Assembly (NCBI RefSeq): GCF_905220565.1
Contig: NC_059414.1
Span: 11,158,001-11,222,000 of the forward strand
Length of the DNA stretch: 64,000 bases
Direction of reading: 5' to 3'
DNA from: Melitaea cinxia
Lineage: Eukaryota; Arthropoda; Insecta; Lepidoptera; Nymphalidae
The position numbers and the translations under genes were made by a program. The notes beneath the pieces were generated by a model. The model had not been told where the DNA came from. It did no database searches and worked only from the letters and a program-made list of their open reading frames with translations. Below, one piece after another: positions 1 through 11,216 of the stretch; position 1 is the first letter of the stretch; the number at the start of each line of letters is the position of its first letter.

Positions 1-200
1 AATAAAAATATCTTCCAAATTTCCGTAATTTAAATGGTACCTTTACAATTGTTGCAAAATATATTAGTATAAGTGTGTAATTTGAACGATTATAATGAAG
101 TATATAATATAAAAATTAAATATCTTGAAAGGTTGAGAGACGGGGTCGACATAGGTATGTCGCAAGAGACCAAGTCATTGGGGGTTGTCATAGACCACAA

Positions 201-322
201 TCCTGCGGTCTCCAACCCGCCTGCCCAGCGTGGTGACTATGGGCAAAACACATAAGTTCACGTTATTTTTGGCGTAAACTTGTGGAGGCCTATGTCCAGC
301 AGTGGACTCTATAGGCTGTAAG
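201..322 (+). repeat. Family A retroposon, 3' fragment
   Basis: The segment matches the 3' third of family A, seen in full at 31149-31504. It contains the CCCAGCGTGGTGACTATGGG block and ends with the GGCCTATGTCCAGCAGTGGA block. It is 5'-truncated, as expected for a retroposed copy. Confidence 0.8.
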
Positions 323-1400
323 GATAGACCGCAAGCTCACTTTTAATGCTCACTTCACGAGTATCTGCAGGAAGGCGGTCAACTTTTACCATCTCTGTAC
401 GAACGCGATGAATGCAAGGTGCGGCTCGTCTTGCGAGTAAGTAAATAAGTAAACATAATAAGTTGTAAAACAGATATAGACAAGTGACTTAAATTTTATA
501 TTTTTATATATTATGGTGTATTATATCTAAATCAAAAGACCTGTGGAATAGATTGTATAGTTTAGTTAGATAGATAGTTTTAGATTGTAGAATTTAGATC
601 AAAAACATAAAGGCAGTTGTTTTACTTTAAATTTAGAAAATATAACTGACATAACTTCTATTTATATGAAAAACTTCGTAATCTTCTTGGTAGTATCACA
701 TAACACATACAAGAGTAACGTCGGAACACTTTATAAAAATAGCATAACAGTGTTGTTGCAACTGCTATCCCTAGATTATTTTATATTTATCAGGAGAACT
801 TATAAATTTAAGATTTTCATTCGCAATTGTACAATATGTATAAATATATGTTTATCAGAAACATTAAATACAAAAACGTAGCCACATGTTATATTCAACT
901 TTATTGTTATTATTAATTTCTATACTAATAATATACTATCTTAAGGATACATTATAATATTTTGACCAAATTCTTCTGTTTAGTTTAATTAAACTTAAAT
1001 TTAACTTAAGTTTATTATTTTGATAACAAAGTCAAAATATGAACTATAAATGTCTAAATTTCTATGTGAAAAGTTAAAAACAACTCTTCCCTCGGGAAAC
1101 GGGAAATTTCCAGGAAACAAAAGTAAGTTTAATTTCATGTCTGCAAATGAATAATTCCCCTGAAAATAATCAAATGAAATTAATAGTTCTTCTTTTTTGT
1201 AAAGAACTTAGAATTTTATATTATATAATAAATTAAAAATTACAGATCTTAGAGAGCAAATCTAACTCTTAAATAAATGGTGTACCATTTTCCAATAAAT
1301 CTTGGTAGTTGCCACCCCCGAAAAGCGCATTAATGTCAATATCGCCAGAGATGGAATTGTCTGTTTCTGTCATCCAGTACTACTTTCGTACTTGTGTTTA
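323..1400. other. AT-rich intergenic DNA, nothing recognised
   Basis: No repeat family shared with the rest of the window and no credible exon was seen. A 71-codon open frame at 666-881 has AT-driven composition and no recognisable motif. Confidence 0.6.
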
Positions 1401-1676
1401 ACTGAGGTAGGGCACAGCAGGAAAATTCCTGCTTAAAATATTGAGCAGCCCAACTGAGCTCGATTTTACAGAAGATCACAGCTAAATAATACTACTTTCA
1501 AGCAGTATTGTGTTTCTGTTGGTGAGTAAGGTGAGCAGAGTTCCTGGGGGGAATAGGAGGTAGGGTCGGAAACGCACTTTCAATGCTCCTGGTGTTGCAG
1601 ACGTCTATAAGCTGCACTAATCGCTTACCATTAGGTGAGCCGTACGCTTGTTTGCCGACCTAGTTATATAAAAAAA
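1401..1676 (+). repeat. Family B repeat, near full length
   Basis: It runs from the ACTGAGGTAGGGCACAGCAG start to the GAGCCGTACGCTTGTTTGCC end and a short A-rich tail. The same start and end occur at 9190-9474. The text is common in Lepidoptera and looks like the 3' end of a non-LTR retrotransposon or a SINE mobilised by one. That class assignment is inference. Confidence 0.8.
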
Positions 1677-2767
1677 GTTTACTTTGCAACCACACAATTG
1701 TATCTCCCGCAGTTTTTAAAAAATTTTGTGGCGTTGCTATCGCTCCGTAATATCAACCATGCCCACAAATGCACCCGCATCGCTATCTCACTATCATATA
1801 CCTTTCCTACATATTATTCTCTGTGATGATTTGGGACGTGTGATTATTGTATATGGCCGCAATCCTATCAGTGAGCTCCATTTTCAGCAGTTTTTCACTT
1901 CCTCGTTGGTATGTCTAAGTTGTTTGACACTGGACTTAGCTTAGGTGGATTAACATGCCCCTCATTGACACTGGTCCGAATGGTTTTTGGCTCTCTGATT
2001 TATTCAGGTAGTGATCTACCCTAAAGAATTTTCTGATAGTCGTTATTTGCTGGTGCGTTGATGCAGAGTCCAGAAGCAAAGCGAGACGAGTAAGACACCA
2101 TTTTAGGGGTCAATGGTGGTTTGACTTTAAAAAGCTTAAGTCTTCCCCCCTGTTTTCGTACATTATGAACTCGTGTTTCACCAAGGCCATCAGGCTTCCA
2201 TAGTGATTGGTTATGTTGCCTTCTATATATCGGATCCTATAATGACCACACTAAGCTAGCGTAGGCCCCTTACCCTGACTACTCACCGACTGACAGAGCT
2301 ACGAGCAAACTTTTGAAAAAGGAGACTCCTCGTCCCATTCGAAAAGTTCGGGCACTTTTTGCTGCACTTATAAGCATCGATAGGCCGAATTGCCCGTTAT
2401 CTGCCGGTTTATGATGTAGATTTTCTTACGCTTTATGCTCATTCTAGACGCACTCCCTTTAATCAGCAATGCGAGCCCTGGCGAGACTTCCAATCGACCA
2501 TTGCCCTCCGGGCGACAGAAGCTAATAATCTCTCTAGAGTCTTCACTCAGGAAGAAAGCCGTGTCCTGCGTTCTTAATCGCATATTTATAAAATCACACG
2601 AGCAATTAAAAAACCCGTGGATATTGTACTATATAAAAAAAACTGCTTTGGGCATCGGCGTGAATGTTGAGCGCATCGTGCAGGGATCGTAAACAGAAAA
2701 AGGTTTTGTTTAATACTAACTCAAAAATAGATATAATGTTTTTTTTACTTATTACCGTAGCTTAAAG
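1677..2767. other. Unassigned segment between two inverted family B copies
   Basis: This segment is less AT-rich than its surroundings and lies between a plus-strand family B copy and a minus-strand one. Open frames of 71-85 codons overlap on both strands at 2368-2692, but none shows a recognisable domain or a splice pattern. It could be a decayed mobile-element body or a retrocopy. Confidence 0.3.
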
Positions 2768-2914
2768 ACGTCTGCAACCTACTCACTAACAGGAACACAA
2801 AACTGCTTGAAAGCAGCGTTATTTAGCTTTGATCTTCTGTAAGGTCGAGGTACTACCCCAGTCGAGCTGCTCCATATTTTGAGCAGGAAATTCCTGCTGT
2901 GCCCTACCTCAGTT
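2768..2914 (-). repeat. Family B repeat, minus strand, internally deleted
   Basis: It reads as family B on the minus strand. The reverse complement of the ACTGAGGTAGGGCACAGCAG start lies at the high-coordinate end. The GC-rich middle is missing, with a direct join between the CTCACTAACAGG block and a short CGTCTGCAAC remnant of the 3' part. Confidence 0.75.
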
Positions 2915-3519
2915 AAAGTAAAAGTAAAATTAAAGTAAAAGTAGGTATTTAATAGTCATTAAATATTTATCTCTATATCATAAGATGTTGAGGTGATGTT
3001 GTAGGTCTGTGCGCAATACCCGTGCCGGTAACTGTACTAGAAGTTTAATAAAACAGATGTGAAAGCTACTCACAGGTTGAAGCGGGCAAATAATAGTCTT
3101 CATAGGACGCTCTGCGACAGGCATACGAAAATAAGCTTCTCGAATCATACTACTTATAAAAGTGTCTTTTAGCAAGCTATCGCAAGCAAGTATATGGAAT
3201 TCTATGAAGCTACGTTTGTAGGCATTTGACAGGAACTCATACAGATAAATCTGAAACTGAAAAATATGGTAATCAATGACTTATTTTACATATATTTTTA
3301 GTCTTTCACCGTGGTTGTGACCATGTAACTTAGTTTGATTAACTATGATAATAAAGATTTGATTAAAGAACATTTTTTAAACATTATGTTAAGAGGTGAG
3401 CTAGCTTTAATGAATTTGCGTATTTGTTTTAAATTTTACTATTTTTTGTGTTCTCTATTTGTAGAAGAAAGTTATAGGGTTATAATTCACGTATGTCAAT
3501 TTCTGCACGTCATTACTCT
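2915..3519. other. Intergenic, nothing recognised
   Basis: It begins with a short run of AAAGTAAAAGT-type repeats. No open frame in it has a recognisable motif. Confidence 0.5.
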
Positions 3520-3838
3520 TTAACCCTCCGTTGGTCGCGTGGGGTCTTTGAAAGCCCAGGTGTTACAGAAATGTAAAATTTTAACATTTAAAACCATCTC
3601 AGCGATTCAATATTTTGGGTACCCTCCTAATTTGGATTATGCTTGCTGCGTATACCCATTAACTTCAGTTCGTGCGTAAGTGCCGTGAGATACAAACGTG
3701 TTTTGTGCGTACGGGCTTTGAAAGACCCCACGCGACTAACCGCGTAAGTAAAATTTAATTGATTTTTTTAGTTTAGATTTCATTTGTAACATATTTTTAT
3801 GTATTTTTTTGTTATTTTAAATTTAATTAACTGGTAAA

Positions 3839-4006
3839 ATGGACGAAGAACAACAACGTCACATATCAAGCTGGTTAGATGATGACAATAACGATGTTTA
3901 CGTTGGTAGTAATGATGAAGATGGTGAAGGCAATATATATCCGGATAAAAGGAGTAAGCATAACACTGATTCTGAGCAGAAATGTGAAGATGAATCTACA
4001 GAATAA
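3839..4006 (+). pseudogene. piggyBac-like transposase, N-terminal remnant
   Basis: A 55-codon frame starts MDEEQQRHISSWL and continues as a very acidic Asp/Glu/Asn-rich stretch, then stops at 4004-4006. Acidic, low-complexity N-termini preceding the DDD core are typical of piggyBac transposases. The DNA after the stop keeps coding-like texture but shifts frame. The catalytic DDD domain is absent, so this cannot encode an active transposase. Confidence 0.65.
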
Positions 4007-4281
4007 CGTGAGGTATCTCCGGACAAACTGCTTGAGAATTGGGAATCTTTGCGTGAGGATCGTCAGGTTCTGGAATCGTTGGACGAACAGCATGTGTTTT
4101 TGGAACCGAATAAACAACACAAACAACAGATTTGAAAAGTTTGTATAGAGATGATAATGAAGAGCCATTGATAAATATATCGTCACAAAAGTTTTTCATC
4201 GTCAAAAAGAGGGAGAGAAATGGGACCTACGAAATAAGTTGCAAATTGATTGATAAATTGCAGTGACATAAAAAAAATTGA

Positions 4282-4413
4282 GGAAGACACCTTTGCATTC
4301 ATCGTCCAAGATCAACAGATCGAAAATTCAAATCTGTTTGCCATTATTGTAACATATGCCTAACACGTATTAAAACGGTATACACCGACTGTGTCCAAAA
4401 AGATAATTGGTAA
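4282..4413 (+). pseudogene. piggyBac-like transposase, C-terminal Cys-rich domain remnant
   Basis: An open frame without its own start ends in a TAA at 4411-4413. It encodes a basic segment followed by VCHYCNICL and a further Cys close to the end. Closely spaced Cys/His pairs at the extreme C-terminus are the hallmark of the piggyBac cysteine-rich DNA-binding domain. The frame is separated from the N-terminal remnant by about 275 bp of out-of-frame sequence, so the core has been deleted. Confidence 0.65.
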
Positions 4414-4772
4414 AAAAATGACTGACTTAAATTGGTAAAAGTTTATGTTTTTTTTTGTTGGTGTTTTCCAAATTTTACGTAACTGTCTTTGTTATTTTAG
4501 TGTTATTGTATATATATTTATTAAAAGGAGAAGTTCCTGCATTTAGTTACATTTAAACATTTTTTTTTGTGATTGTGATCTCAAGGAGAGAAATTTAGGT
4601 TACGTAACTCGTTGTAGTTATATTGTAATTAGGTTAATTACTAATAATTTGCTAAGATAGTTAAGAAAATTTAATTAGATAGTTGTTTTTTAGGCTGTTT
4701 ATTTTTGGGGTCTTGAGAGACCCTACGCGACCAACCGCGTAAACAAAAAATGCGCGACCGACCGAAGGTTAA

Positions 4773-5151
4773 GATCATTGATGGTTAATGATTCGCAAGA
4801 ATTTCTTAAGGTTGAAGAGGATTTGCTCATCTCTCTTCTGAAATCTTGAAGAGAATGCTAAATATTTACCTTGAAACTATTGTCCACAGGAACTAACAAC
4901 TGAAACTTAACTGTCAAAAAGCTAAGCTTATTTGTGCGGTTATACTTCCTTGTATTCATTATAACATTACCGAAATACGAAGTGTTAAAGAACAATACTT
5001 TGGTTCGCTGAATACTTAACACAGCACTCTGAAATCAAAGAAAATGAACTTCGAGGTTATGAAATCACAGTTTTATTTAAAAATAAAATATTTATTATAT
5101 AATTCAAGTAAATTTTAGGACTAAAATATGTAATGACAAATATTATATATG
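4773..5151. other. Intergenic, nothing recognised
   Basis: This is AT-rich sequence next to the right end of the piggyBac-like element. No gene or repeat family was recognised. Confidence 0.5.
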
Positions 5152-5168
5152 TACACACACACACACAC

Positions 5169-5215
<47 letters not shown>
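5152..5215 (+). repeat. (AC)n microsatellite with (TA)n end
   Basis: An AC dinucleotide tract of about 53 bp with one G interruption passes directly into a short TA tract. Confidence 0.95.
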
Positions 5216-5216
<1 letters not shown>

Positions 5217-5920
5217 GTGGAAAATAAAACTCCATCTTATGCATTATACTAAATGTAGAAGAATAGTTGATTTGTTTGTGTAAATTTTATGGAATTCTTA
5301 AAAATTTTCCAATTAGCTTTAAAAGGGTTATTTAGATTCAGTTCAATGTAAACGGTAATTGTATTAATTATATTAATTATCTAACCTTTTCTGTACAGCA
5401 ATTAAAATTACTGTTAAAAATAAGCACAAATATAATCAAATAAAAATATAAAAACAACGATTTATGTATCATATTATTTATGTATTATCGACTTGATTTA
5501 TACACAACATTAATTACTTAAAACTTATCTTAAATGAGGTTTTATATAAACCGGTAAGCAATACGTGTAGCGGTAGCGAATTGGTTCATAACGTAAACAT
5601 ACAAGCCACAATTACTCAGATGCAATGTCACTCGCAAATGTATGTCGTTTAAATATGCATTTCAGAGACGAAATTACTGTAATTATGTACTAATAATATT
5701 TAAAGTGTATACACGCAGATATAACCGACACGTTTGCGATCAGAAAATATTTCTAACTGATCTTCGTTTGTCCTGACACGGAAAAAAATATTTATTGCTT
5801 TCTTCACTTTCACACAACCTGATATGTTTTGCAATATTACTCAGGTTTAAAAGCACGCGTAAAAGATTTCGTTTTCATACTTAATTATTAAGTAAGTGTA
5901 ATTTCAGAACGCACACGTGT
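5216..5920. other. Intergenic, nothing recognised
   Basis: AT-rich sequence with no open frame above 60 codons and no shared repeat. Confidence 0.5.
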
Positions 5921-6082
5921 TTTATTTATTTATTTATTTATTTACACTTTTTGCACCCCAACACAAAAGTGACATAAGTTTAATAAGGTTAAAAAAATAA
6001 TAAAATTGCATTAGTTGCAACAGGCGGCCTTATCGCTAAAGCAGCGATTTCTTCCAGGCAACCTTTTGGCAGAGGACTAGAA
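5921..6082 (-). mobile_element. Family J, LINE 3' end with TAAA tail
   Basis: On the minus strand it reads GGTTGCCTGGAAGAAATCGC, then a GCGATAAGGCCGCC block, an AT-rich stretch and a terminal (TAAA)n run. Relatives lie at 27130-27260 and 63685-63842. This is a very common lepidopteran LINE 3' end; the clade is not assigned here. Confidence 0.7.
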
Positions 6083-6164
6083 TTGATTATTATTGGGGAT
6101 AGGGGCGCAAAAAAAGTGCTATCAGACATAAACATAAGTATATATTATATATATACAGGTACAA

Positions 6165-6497
6165 TCCATGGCTGTAACAGCCATGATTGTACCTGTTGCG
6201 CTGGCGGTTGCGGGTTCGATCCCCGCACCTGACAAACATTTGTATTGGCCATACAAGTGTTTGCCGTGGTCTGGGTGTTTGTGCAGTCCTTGTGGGTCTC
6301 CCCACCGTGCCTCGGAGAGCACGTTAAGCCGTCGGTCCCAGTGGTTATCATGTACACCTGATAGCGATCGTTTCTCATATTAGGGAATATATCCGGCAAC
6401 CCGCATTGGAGCAGCGTGGTGGATTAAGCTTTGATCCTTCTCCTACATGGGGAAAGAGGCCTATGGCCAGTAGTGGGATATTACAGCCTCAGCCATT
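6165..6497 (+). mobile_element. Family C SINE (tRNA-derived)
   Basis: It carries a pol III B box (GGTTCGATCCCC) in a tRNA-like head. The SINE body follows: GACAAACATTTGTATTGGCC, CACGTTAAGCCGTCGGTCCC, GGAGCAGCGTGGTGGATTAA and GGATATTACAG. The A-box region is altered by a local duplication of GGCTGTAACAGCC-like text. Resembles the Metulj SINEs of butterflies. Confidence 0.8.
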
Positions 6498-7254
6498 CTA
6501 GCCTTACTAGGGAATCAATGGACTTAAGTAATAAATCGCCTGTAGGATATTATAATGCATAATAAAAGGCATGCTAGAGAGCGTGGATATATTATAAATA
6601 AATTAAAAAAATAAACAAGCACAGACGTGGAATTTTTGTGTTATTTTAACTAAAAGTTTTAGTTTAGTAACTAAATGTTTAGTTTCAAAATAGTTTTAGT
6701 CTGAAATTATTCTAAATTTCTGAAATTCTATGCAAGAATATCGGATAACTGCGGGATTAGTCATTATATATATAAAACTTGATGAGTCGCCTGTGGCTGC
6801 AGCTATCACAAAAGCCGCTAAGCTTGTCATCTATTTCAATACACTACTATGACTAGCATTATTTACGAAATTCAAGATTACATTTTTAGATATAATAAAA
6901 TTACACCAATTAGTAAATAGCAATTCAAAAATCTACAATCACTCACTCCGGAAACGAAGCAATTATTTTTCTCATCATAAATGTTACTATTTAATTTTAA
7001 CGAAAACGAGGAATGTTATATATTTCACTCAAATGCTTATGTGTCTCCTTGTGATATAGTTTTTATATTTGAAAGTAAATACCATTAGCAATATAGATTC
7101 AGCAGAGAATAATCATGTTTGCACTACGTTAGAGTAGATTGATCCGAGCCGAATTAGTTTTACTGAATGCCATTCGATAGCCTCACAAGTACGCACAGTC
7201 ACATAAATACGCGTCATGAAATATTACAAAAAAGTGCTCATTATATTCGATCAA
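6498..7254. other. Intergenic, nothing recognised
   Basis: No shared repeat or credible exon was seen. Confidence 0.5.
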
Positions 7255-7740
7255 ATTTAAATGGGACTACAAAATAAGCATCAGCTTTTGATCAAAATAA
7301 GAATCATCAAAATCGGTATACACAGTGAAATGTTATACGGTATAATACAACATAGGTCGACGAAAAAATAGTCAAGCAAATACGCATTATCAGATATAAC
7401 TTAAAAAGTACTTCATTAATTCAGCCTATTATAGTCCACTGCTGAAAATAGGCCTCCACAAGTTTGTGCCAAAAATGGCGCGAACTCATATATTTTGCCC
7501 ATAGTCACCACGCTGGGCAGGCGGGATGGTGACCGCAGCGCTGGCTTTGTGGGATCGAAGACGTACGTAAAAATAAAGTACTTGTTAAATCTTAATTAAA
7601 TTTAAATGGCACTATGTGATAAGCACCACCTTTCGATTAAAATAAAAATCAATAAAATCGGACTACCCAGTCAAAAGTTTTGAGCTAACATTAAAAAAAA
7701 AAACAATTGAGTTGAGAACCTCCTCCTTTTTTGGAAGTCT
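7255..7740 (-). mobile_element. Family F element(s), minus strand, split by a family A insertion
   Basis: Two partial family F sequences lie in tandem. Both contain the ATCAAAATCGGTA motif and the dinucleotide-rich end facing CCTCCTCCTTTTTTGGAAGT. The second is interrupted at 7414-7574 by a family A insertion. Confidence 0.7.
7414..7574 (-). mobile_element. Family A retroposon, minus strand, with 9-bp target duplication
   Basis: A 5'-truncated family A copy is flanked by AAAGTACTT at 7405-7413 and 7575-7583. Removing the insert restores continuous family F sequence, so family A inserted after family F. Confidence 0.85.
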
Positions 7741-8399
7741 GTTAAAAATAGGTAAGAAACTCTGTAAAAAAAGTAGACGTTTACTTTGCGCAGTAGGAAA
7801 CTTTCAGTTACAATTTTGTTATTCCTTTTTTTGTCATTTCGTGTTTATACTGATACTACTACAATAGTAGTATTGGTTTGTACTAATAGTAGTAGTTGCA
7901 GTGTATTTTGTACAGATTTTATTTTTTTAGAGGCATACGTTCAAAGTGTCCCGAAATATCTGGTGGTTGCTGCCGGTGCTAAACATAACCTAACCACTGC
8001 GACATCTTGAATATATATGCCTTTTATCTGCGATGATGAAATCTATCTCGTTCCTTGCTACATCGTTCCTTGCTACATCTTGTATCGGGGCTCTGCTACG
8101 TCCACCTCCTTTGGAGCTTCTTCTCGAACCAGGAGTTCATCAAAAGGACAGTTTGCATCCACTTGTCTCATCTGCGTCAGTATCTGCTTGTGTGTATGTT
8201 TGTGTGAATTGGTTATATATTTAGACACTATTAGATTAGTTAAATTTATTTAATAACTTTAACTTCCTTCCGTGACATTAATAATTTAAAGTTCTCAATA
8301 AATTCTTTATCAATCAATTGAACTGTATAAATAATATTTTTAATTAGCGGACGTTATCCTGCCCGAAAAACAGCTACCAATGAAGATAAAAATTACCGT
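7741..8399. other. Intergenic, nothing recognised
   Basis: Overlapping open frames at 7786-8253 do not resemble known proteins and share no motif. They are treated as chance frames. Confidence 0.4.
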
Positions 8400-8760
8400 A
8401 TCCCCCAAGTTGGACCAAATTACAGATGCTTACAAAATTTGATAAAAATTGTTTCAGGAGTTTCAGAGTTACATACTGATAGCAACACCATCTACTGGGT
8501 CAAATGGAGATCAAAACTACACTATCTCTCAAGTTGGACCAAATTACAGATGCTTACAAAATTTGATAACAGTTGGTTCAGTAGTTTCGAAGTTACATAC
8601 CGATACCGGCGCCACCTACCAGGTCCAATTGAGATAAAAACTACCCTATCTTCCTAGTTGGATCAAGCTAAAGATGCTTACAAAATTTGATAAAAAATGG
8701 TCCAGTACTTTCGGAGTTTATCTGGAAAATACACCGTGAGACGAAATTTTTATATATATA
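8400..8760 (+). repeat. Tandem repeat, period about 125 bp, roughly 2.7 copies
   Basis: The core AAGTTGGACCAAATTACAGA recurs at about 8406 and 8531, with a diverged third copy near 8655. Each is followed by TGCTTACAAAATTTGATAA and a TTCAGTAGTTTCGGAGTT-like block. It ends with a short TA run. The text resembles internal parts of lepidopteran Helitron-like repeats. Confidence 0.75.
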
Positions 8761-9189
8761 TAGATTTAAAACGGTAAATTATTTTCATACTTTTAAAACA
8801 AATGTTGATGTAATGTGTATCCTTGTAGAACACTTATTTAAAAATGATGTACTTGTACAGTGACTAAGTAAATTACTTTGTTTGGTTTTTGTGAAGTGAT
8901 GTATACAAATGTACATTATTGTAATGTGACAAGATCCATATTTTCTCTAATACCATAGAAACTAAGTTTACACAAAAGTGTTTCATAAGCAACACAATCA
9001 AATTCTTCAATACAAATCAAAATATGTTTGAATTAAAAATGTTTTAAGATACGTTTACTCAGATATAAGAAAATTGATGTTTTATATTATTCTTTAATTA
9101 CTTCAAAAAATATTTATCCCTTGTCCTCCAAAGTTAATTATTTTGATACACATTATTAACGTATTATTTTGATAAATATATAAATTTTC
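8761..9189. other. Intergenic, nothing recognised
   Basis: AT-rich sequence without recognised features. I looked here for the missing 3' exons of the downstream Gr pseudogene and found none. Confidence 0.5.
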
Positions 9190-9474
9190 ACTGAGGTAGG
9201 GCACAGCAGGAATTTCCTGCTCAAAATATGGAGCAGCCCGACTGGGGTACCTCGCCTCGACCTTACAGAAGATCACAGCAAAATAATACTGTTTTCAAGC
9301 AGTATTGTGTTCCTGTTGGTGAGTAAGGTGACCAGAGCTCCTGGGGGGATTGGGGATTGGGTCGGCAACGCGCTTGCGATGCTTCTGGTGTTGCAGGTGT
9401 CTATAAGCTACGGTAATCGCTTACCATCAGGTGAGCCGTACGCTTGTTTGCCGACCTAGTGACATAAAAAAAAA
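9190..9474 (+). repeat. Family B repeat, full length
   Basis: This is the best-preserved family B copy in the window, from CACTGAGGTAGGGCACAGC to CGACCTAGTGACATAAAAAA with a terminal A tract. Confidence 0.85.
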
Positions 9475-9749
9475 GCTATTTGTTTCTTGTCATGGTCATT
9501 TGTGGAAAGAGAATAAATAATGATTATACAATAATATGACATAAAAAAGTGAAATTATCAATACATATAATAAAAATGTAACGGGTCGCTGTCTGGACCT
9601 TTAAGATATACGAGAAAAAATATTATTGGGACCTTTATCAACGCAGATATCACCCAAAACTATGATTTTCAGAGTTTTTATCTGTTTGTGTGTTTGTCAA
9701 TAATTGTACTCCGTTAGTACAACTTAAATTCATTTGAGTTATTTATTAT

Positions 9750-10095
9750 TCATTATTTCAGCCTAACACAGTCCGAAGACGGGCAGCAGCGTCTTCGGTG
9801 TGACAAAGCCAGCCCTGCGGTTACCAACCCGCCTGCCCAGCGTGGTGACTATGGGCAAAACACATGAGTTCATACCATTTTTGGCACGAACTTGTGGAGG
9901 CCTGTGTCCAGCAGTGGACTGTATCAGGCTGAACTGATGATTTCAAAGCCAACAGTTTGGATGATTATCCCGCCATTGGTCGGCTTTTTAAGTTCCAGGG
10001 TGGTAGTGGGACAGTGTAATCACTTAGTAGCCTCTTACGACACCCACGGAAAGAGAGGGGCAGCTATATTCTTTACTACCGTAGCCATGCAGCGA
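9750..10095. mobile_element. Family A retroposon, internally rearranged
   Basis: The segment has three parts: the antisense 3' tip (TTTCAGCCTAACACAGTCC), then the sense 3' half (CGAAGACGGGCAGCAGCG to GGCTGAACTGATGA), then the antisense 5' half (TTTCAAAGCC to GTAGCCATGCAGCG). The first junction falls on shared ACACAGTCC at 9767-9775. See findings. Confidence 0.8.
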
Positions 10096-10385
10096 TTATT
10101 ATTATTTATTATAAACTAACACAAAATTATGACCTCGTAGTTGCTCGTACATTTTTTTGCTTATCCACGTGTGTTTTTATTATATGTGTACTTCAGACTG
10201 ACAGTCCTAGGATTGCCTATTAAAACAAAAAATAGTCCTATTTTGACGGTTATCTATTTTAACGAAATACACACACACACACATATACATACATATCTCC
10301 TATTCAATACTTTAGAAGAATTTACAGTTCGAAAACGGAATGTTATTCGTAAAACTTAATTTTAGGAAAAAAAAACGCAGCTTAC
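10096..10385. other. Intergenic downstream of the Gr pseudogene
   Basis: It contains a short (AC)n tract at about 10268-10282. Gr exons 3 and 4 would be expected here by comparison with the two intact paralogues, but no matching acceptor-plus-exon was found. Confidence 0.5.
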
Positions 10386-11213
10386 GACATCATTGTTTTT
10401 GTATTTCAATAAAATTTGATACATGGCAATCATGGCAGAGGGAATTAAAGAAAGTAAGCCAATGATGAACTGAAATTAAATGATTATCAAATTAAAGATC
10501 ATTTTATTTCGATTTTAGCGTCTCATATAATGATAAGTTACATAATATTACATCAATAAAACTTACCACAGGGTCGAAAGCTTTTTTGATAACTTCTGTG
10601 GAGTCAATTAACATTATGTACAAGTCTTGAATGCGTCTTATCTCCAAACTGTTATTAGATAAGAGATTGCGCAAGACCAATAAACGAGAACGTACCGCGT
10701 TGAATACGAAATATAGCATTATTAGTGGAAAGTCTAAAGGTAGATGTGATAAAAGAAAAACGAAATCTCGTATTGTATACGATAACTCAATGTATGCAAT
10801 AAAAATAGCAGAAAATGATATTTTTATCAAAACAAATGTAAGACAAATTATTATTATTTTAAAATTCAATCGGAAAGACTTAGAGTTTACACCTAGTAAA
10901 TAATCTAATGAATGCATATTTTCCATAAGGCGCAGAACGATTTAGATTTTGGTATAAACATTAAAATCAAAATGTGAGCATAAGTTTCAATTAAACATCT
11001 TATGAACCATGTAAAAAACGTATTTTGCGCTTTCTGTCCTGTCATGAATATCATTATCATAGCAGAAATGGTGATACTAAGAGACACAATAATAGAAAAT
11101 AATTTCATAAATATCTTTTGTCTAAGTGACTTGTAAGAAACGAATCCAAAATCAAAGGAAAACTTGATTTGTATGCAGTAGAAGAATATTTTTAGGCTGT
11201 TGGTATTGGATTT
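10386..11213 (-). pseudogene. Gustatory receptor (Gr) family pseudogene or partial gene
   Basis: This is the third and most decayed member of the minus-strand Gr cluster. Exon 1 reads down from about 11213 to 10567, where VMLIDSTEVIKKAFDPV-like text (AFDPV) meets a consensus GTAAGT donor at phase 0. Exon 2 (10469-10386) encodes 28 residues starting FIIGLLSLIPSAM and ends at a GTAAG donor. Both junctions match the exon plan of the two intact paralogues. Defects: the frame opens after a TAG at 11214-11216 with no ATG at the expected start; the frame shifts by one base near 10935 (about KSKSF to LRLMENM); and exons 3-4 with the TM7 signature were not found. The first in-frame ATG is at 11108, inside the first membrane segment. 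The remaining sequence is hydrophobic, consistent with several membrane segments. A sequencing error could explain the frameshift but not the missing exons. Confidence 0.7.
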
Positions 11214-11216
11214 CTA

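Larger units (their letters stand above)
3520..4772 (+). mobile_element. piggyBac-like element, internally deleted
   Basis: Both ends are TTAA, the piggyBac target site. Just inside lie inverted terminal repeats, TTAACCCTCCGTTGGTCGCG on the left and TTAACCTTCGGTCGGTCGCG on the right (read inward), which differ at 3 of 20 positions. A subterminal GGGGTCTTTGAAAG-type block is repeated in inverted form near both ends. The 1.25-kb interior keeps the first 55 codons of a transposase-like frame and a C-terminal cysteine-rich segment but has no space for the catalytic core. It is therefore a non-autonomous deletion derivative. Confidence 0.8.

Noticed and set aside
3875..4186. 103-codon minus-strand open frame
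   Set aside because: It is antisense to the acidic N-terminal part of the piggyBac-like transposase remnant and arises from its GAT/GAA codons.
6090..6399. Overlapping open frames on both strands
   Set aside because: They run through a family C SINE, and the same frames recur at other SINE copies (28948, 31691, 54037).
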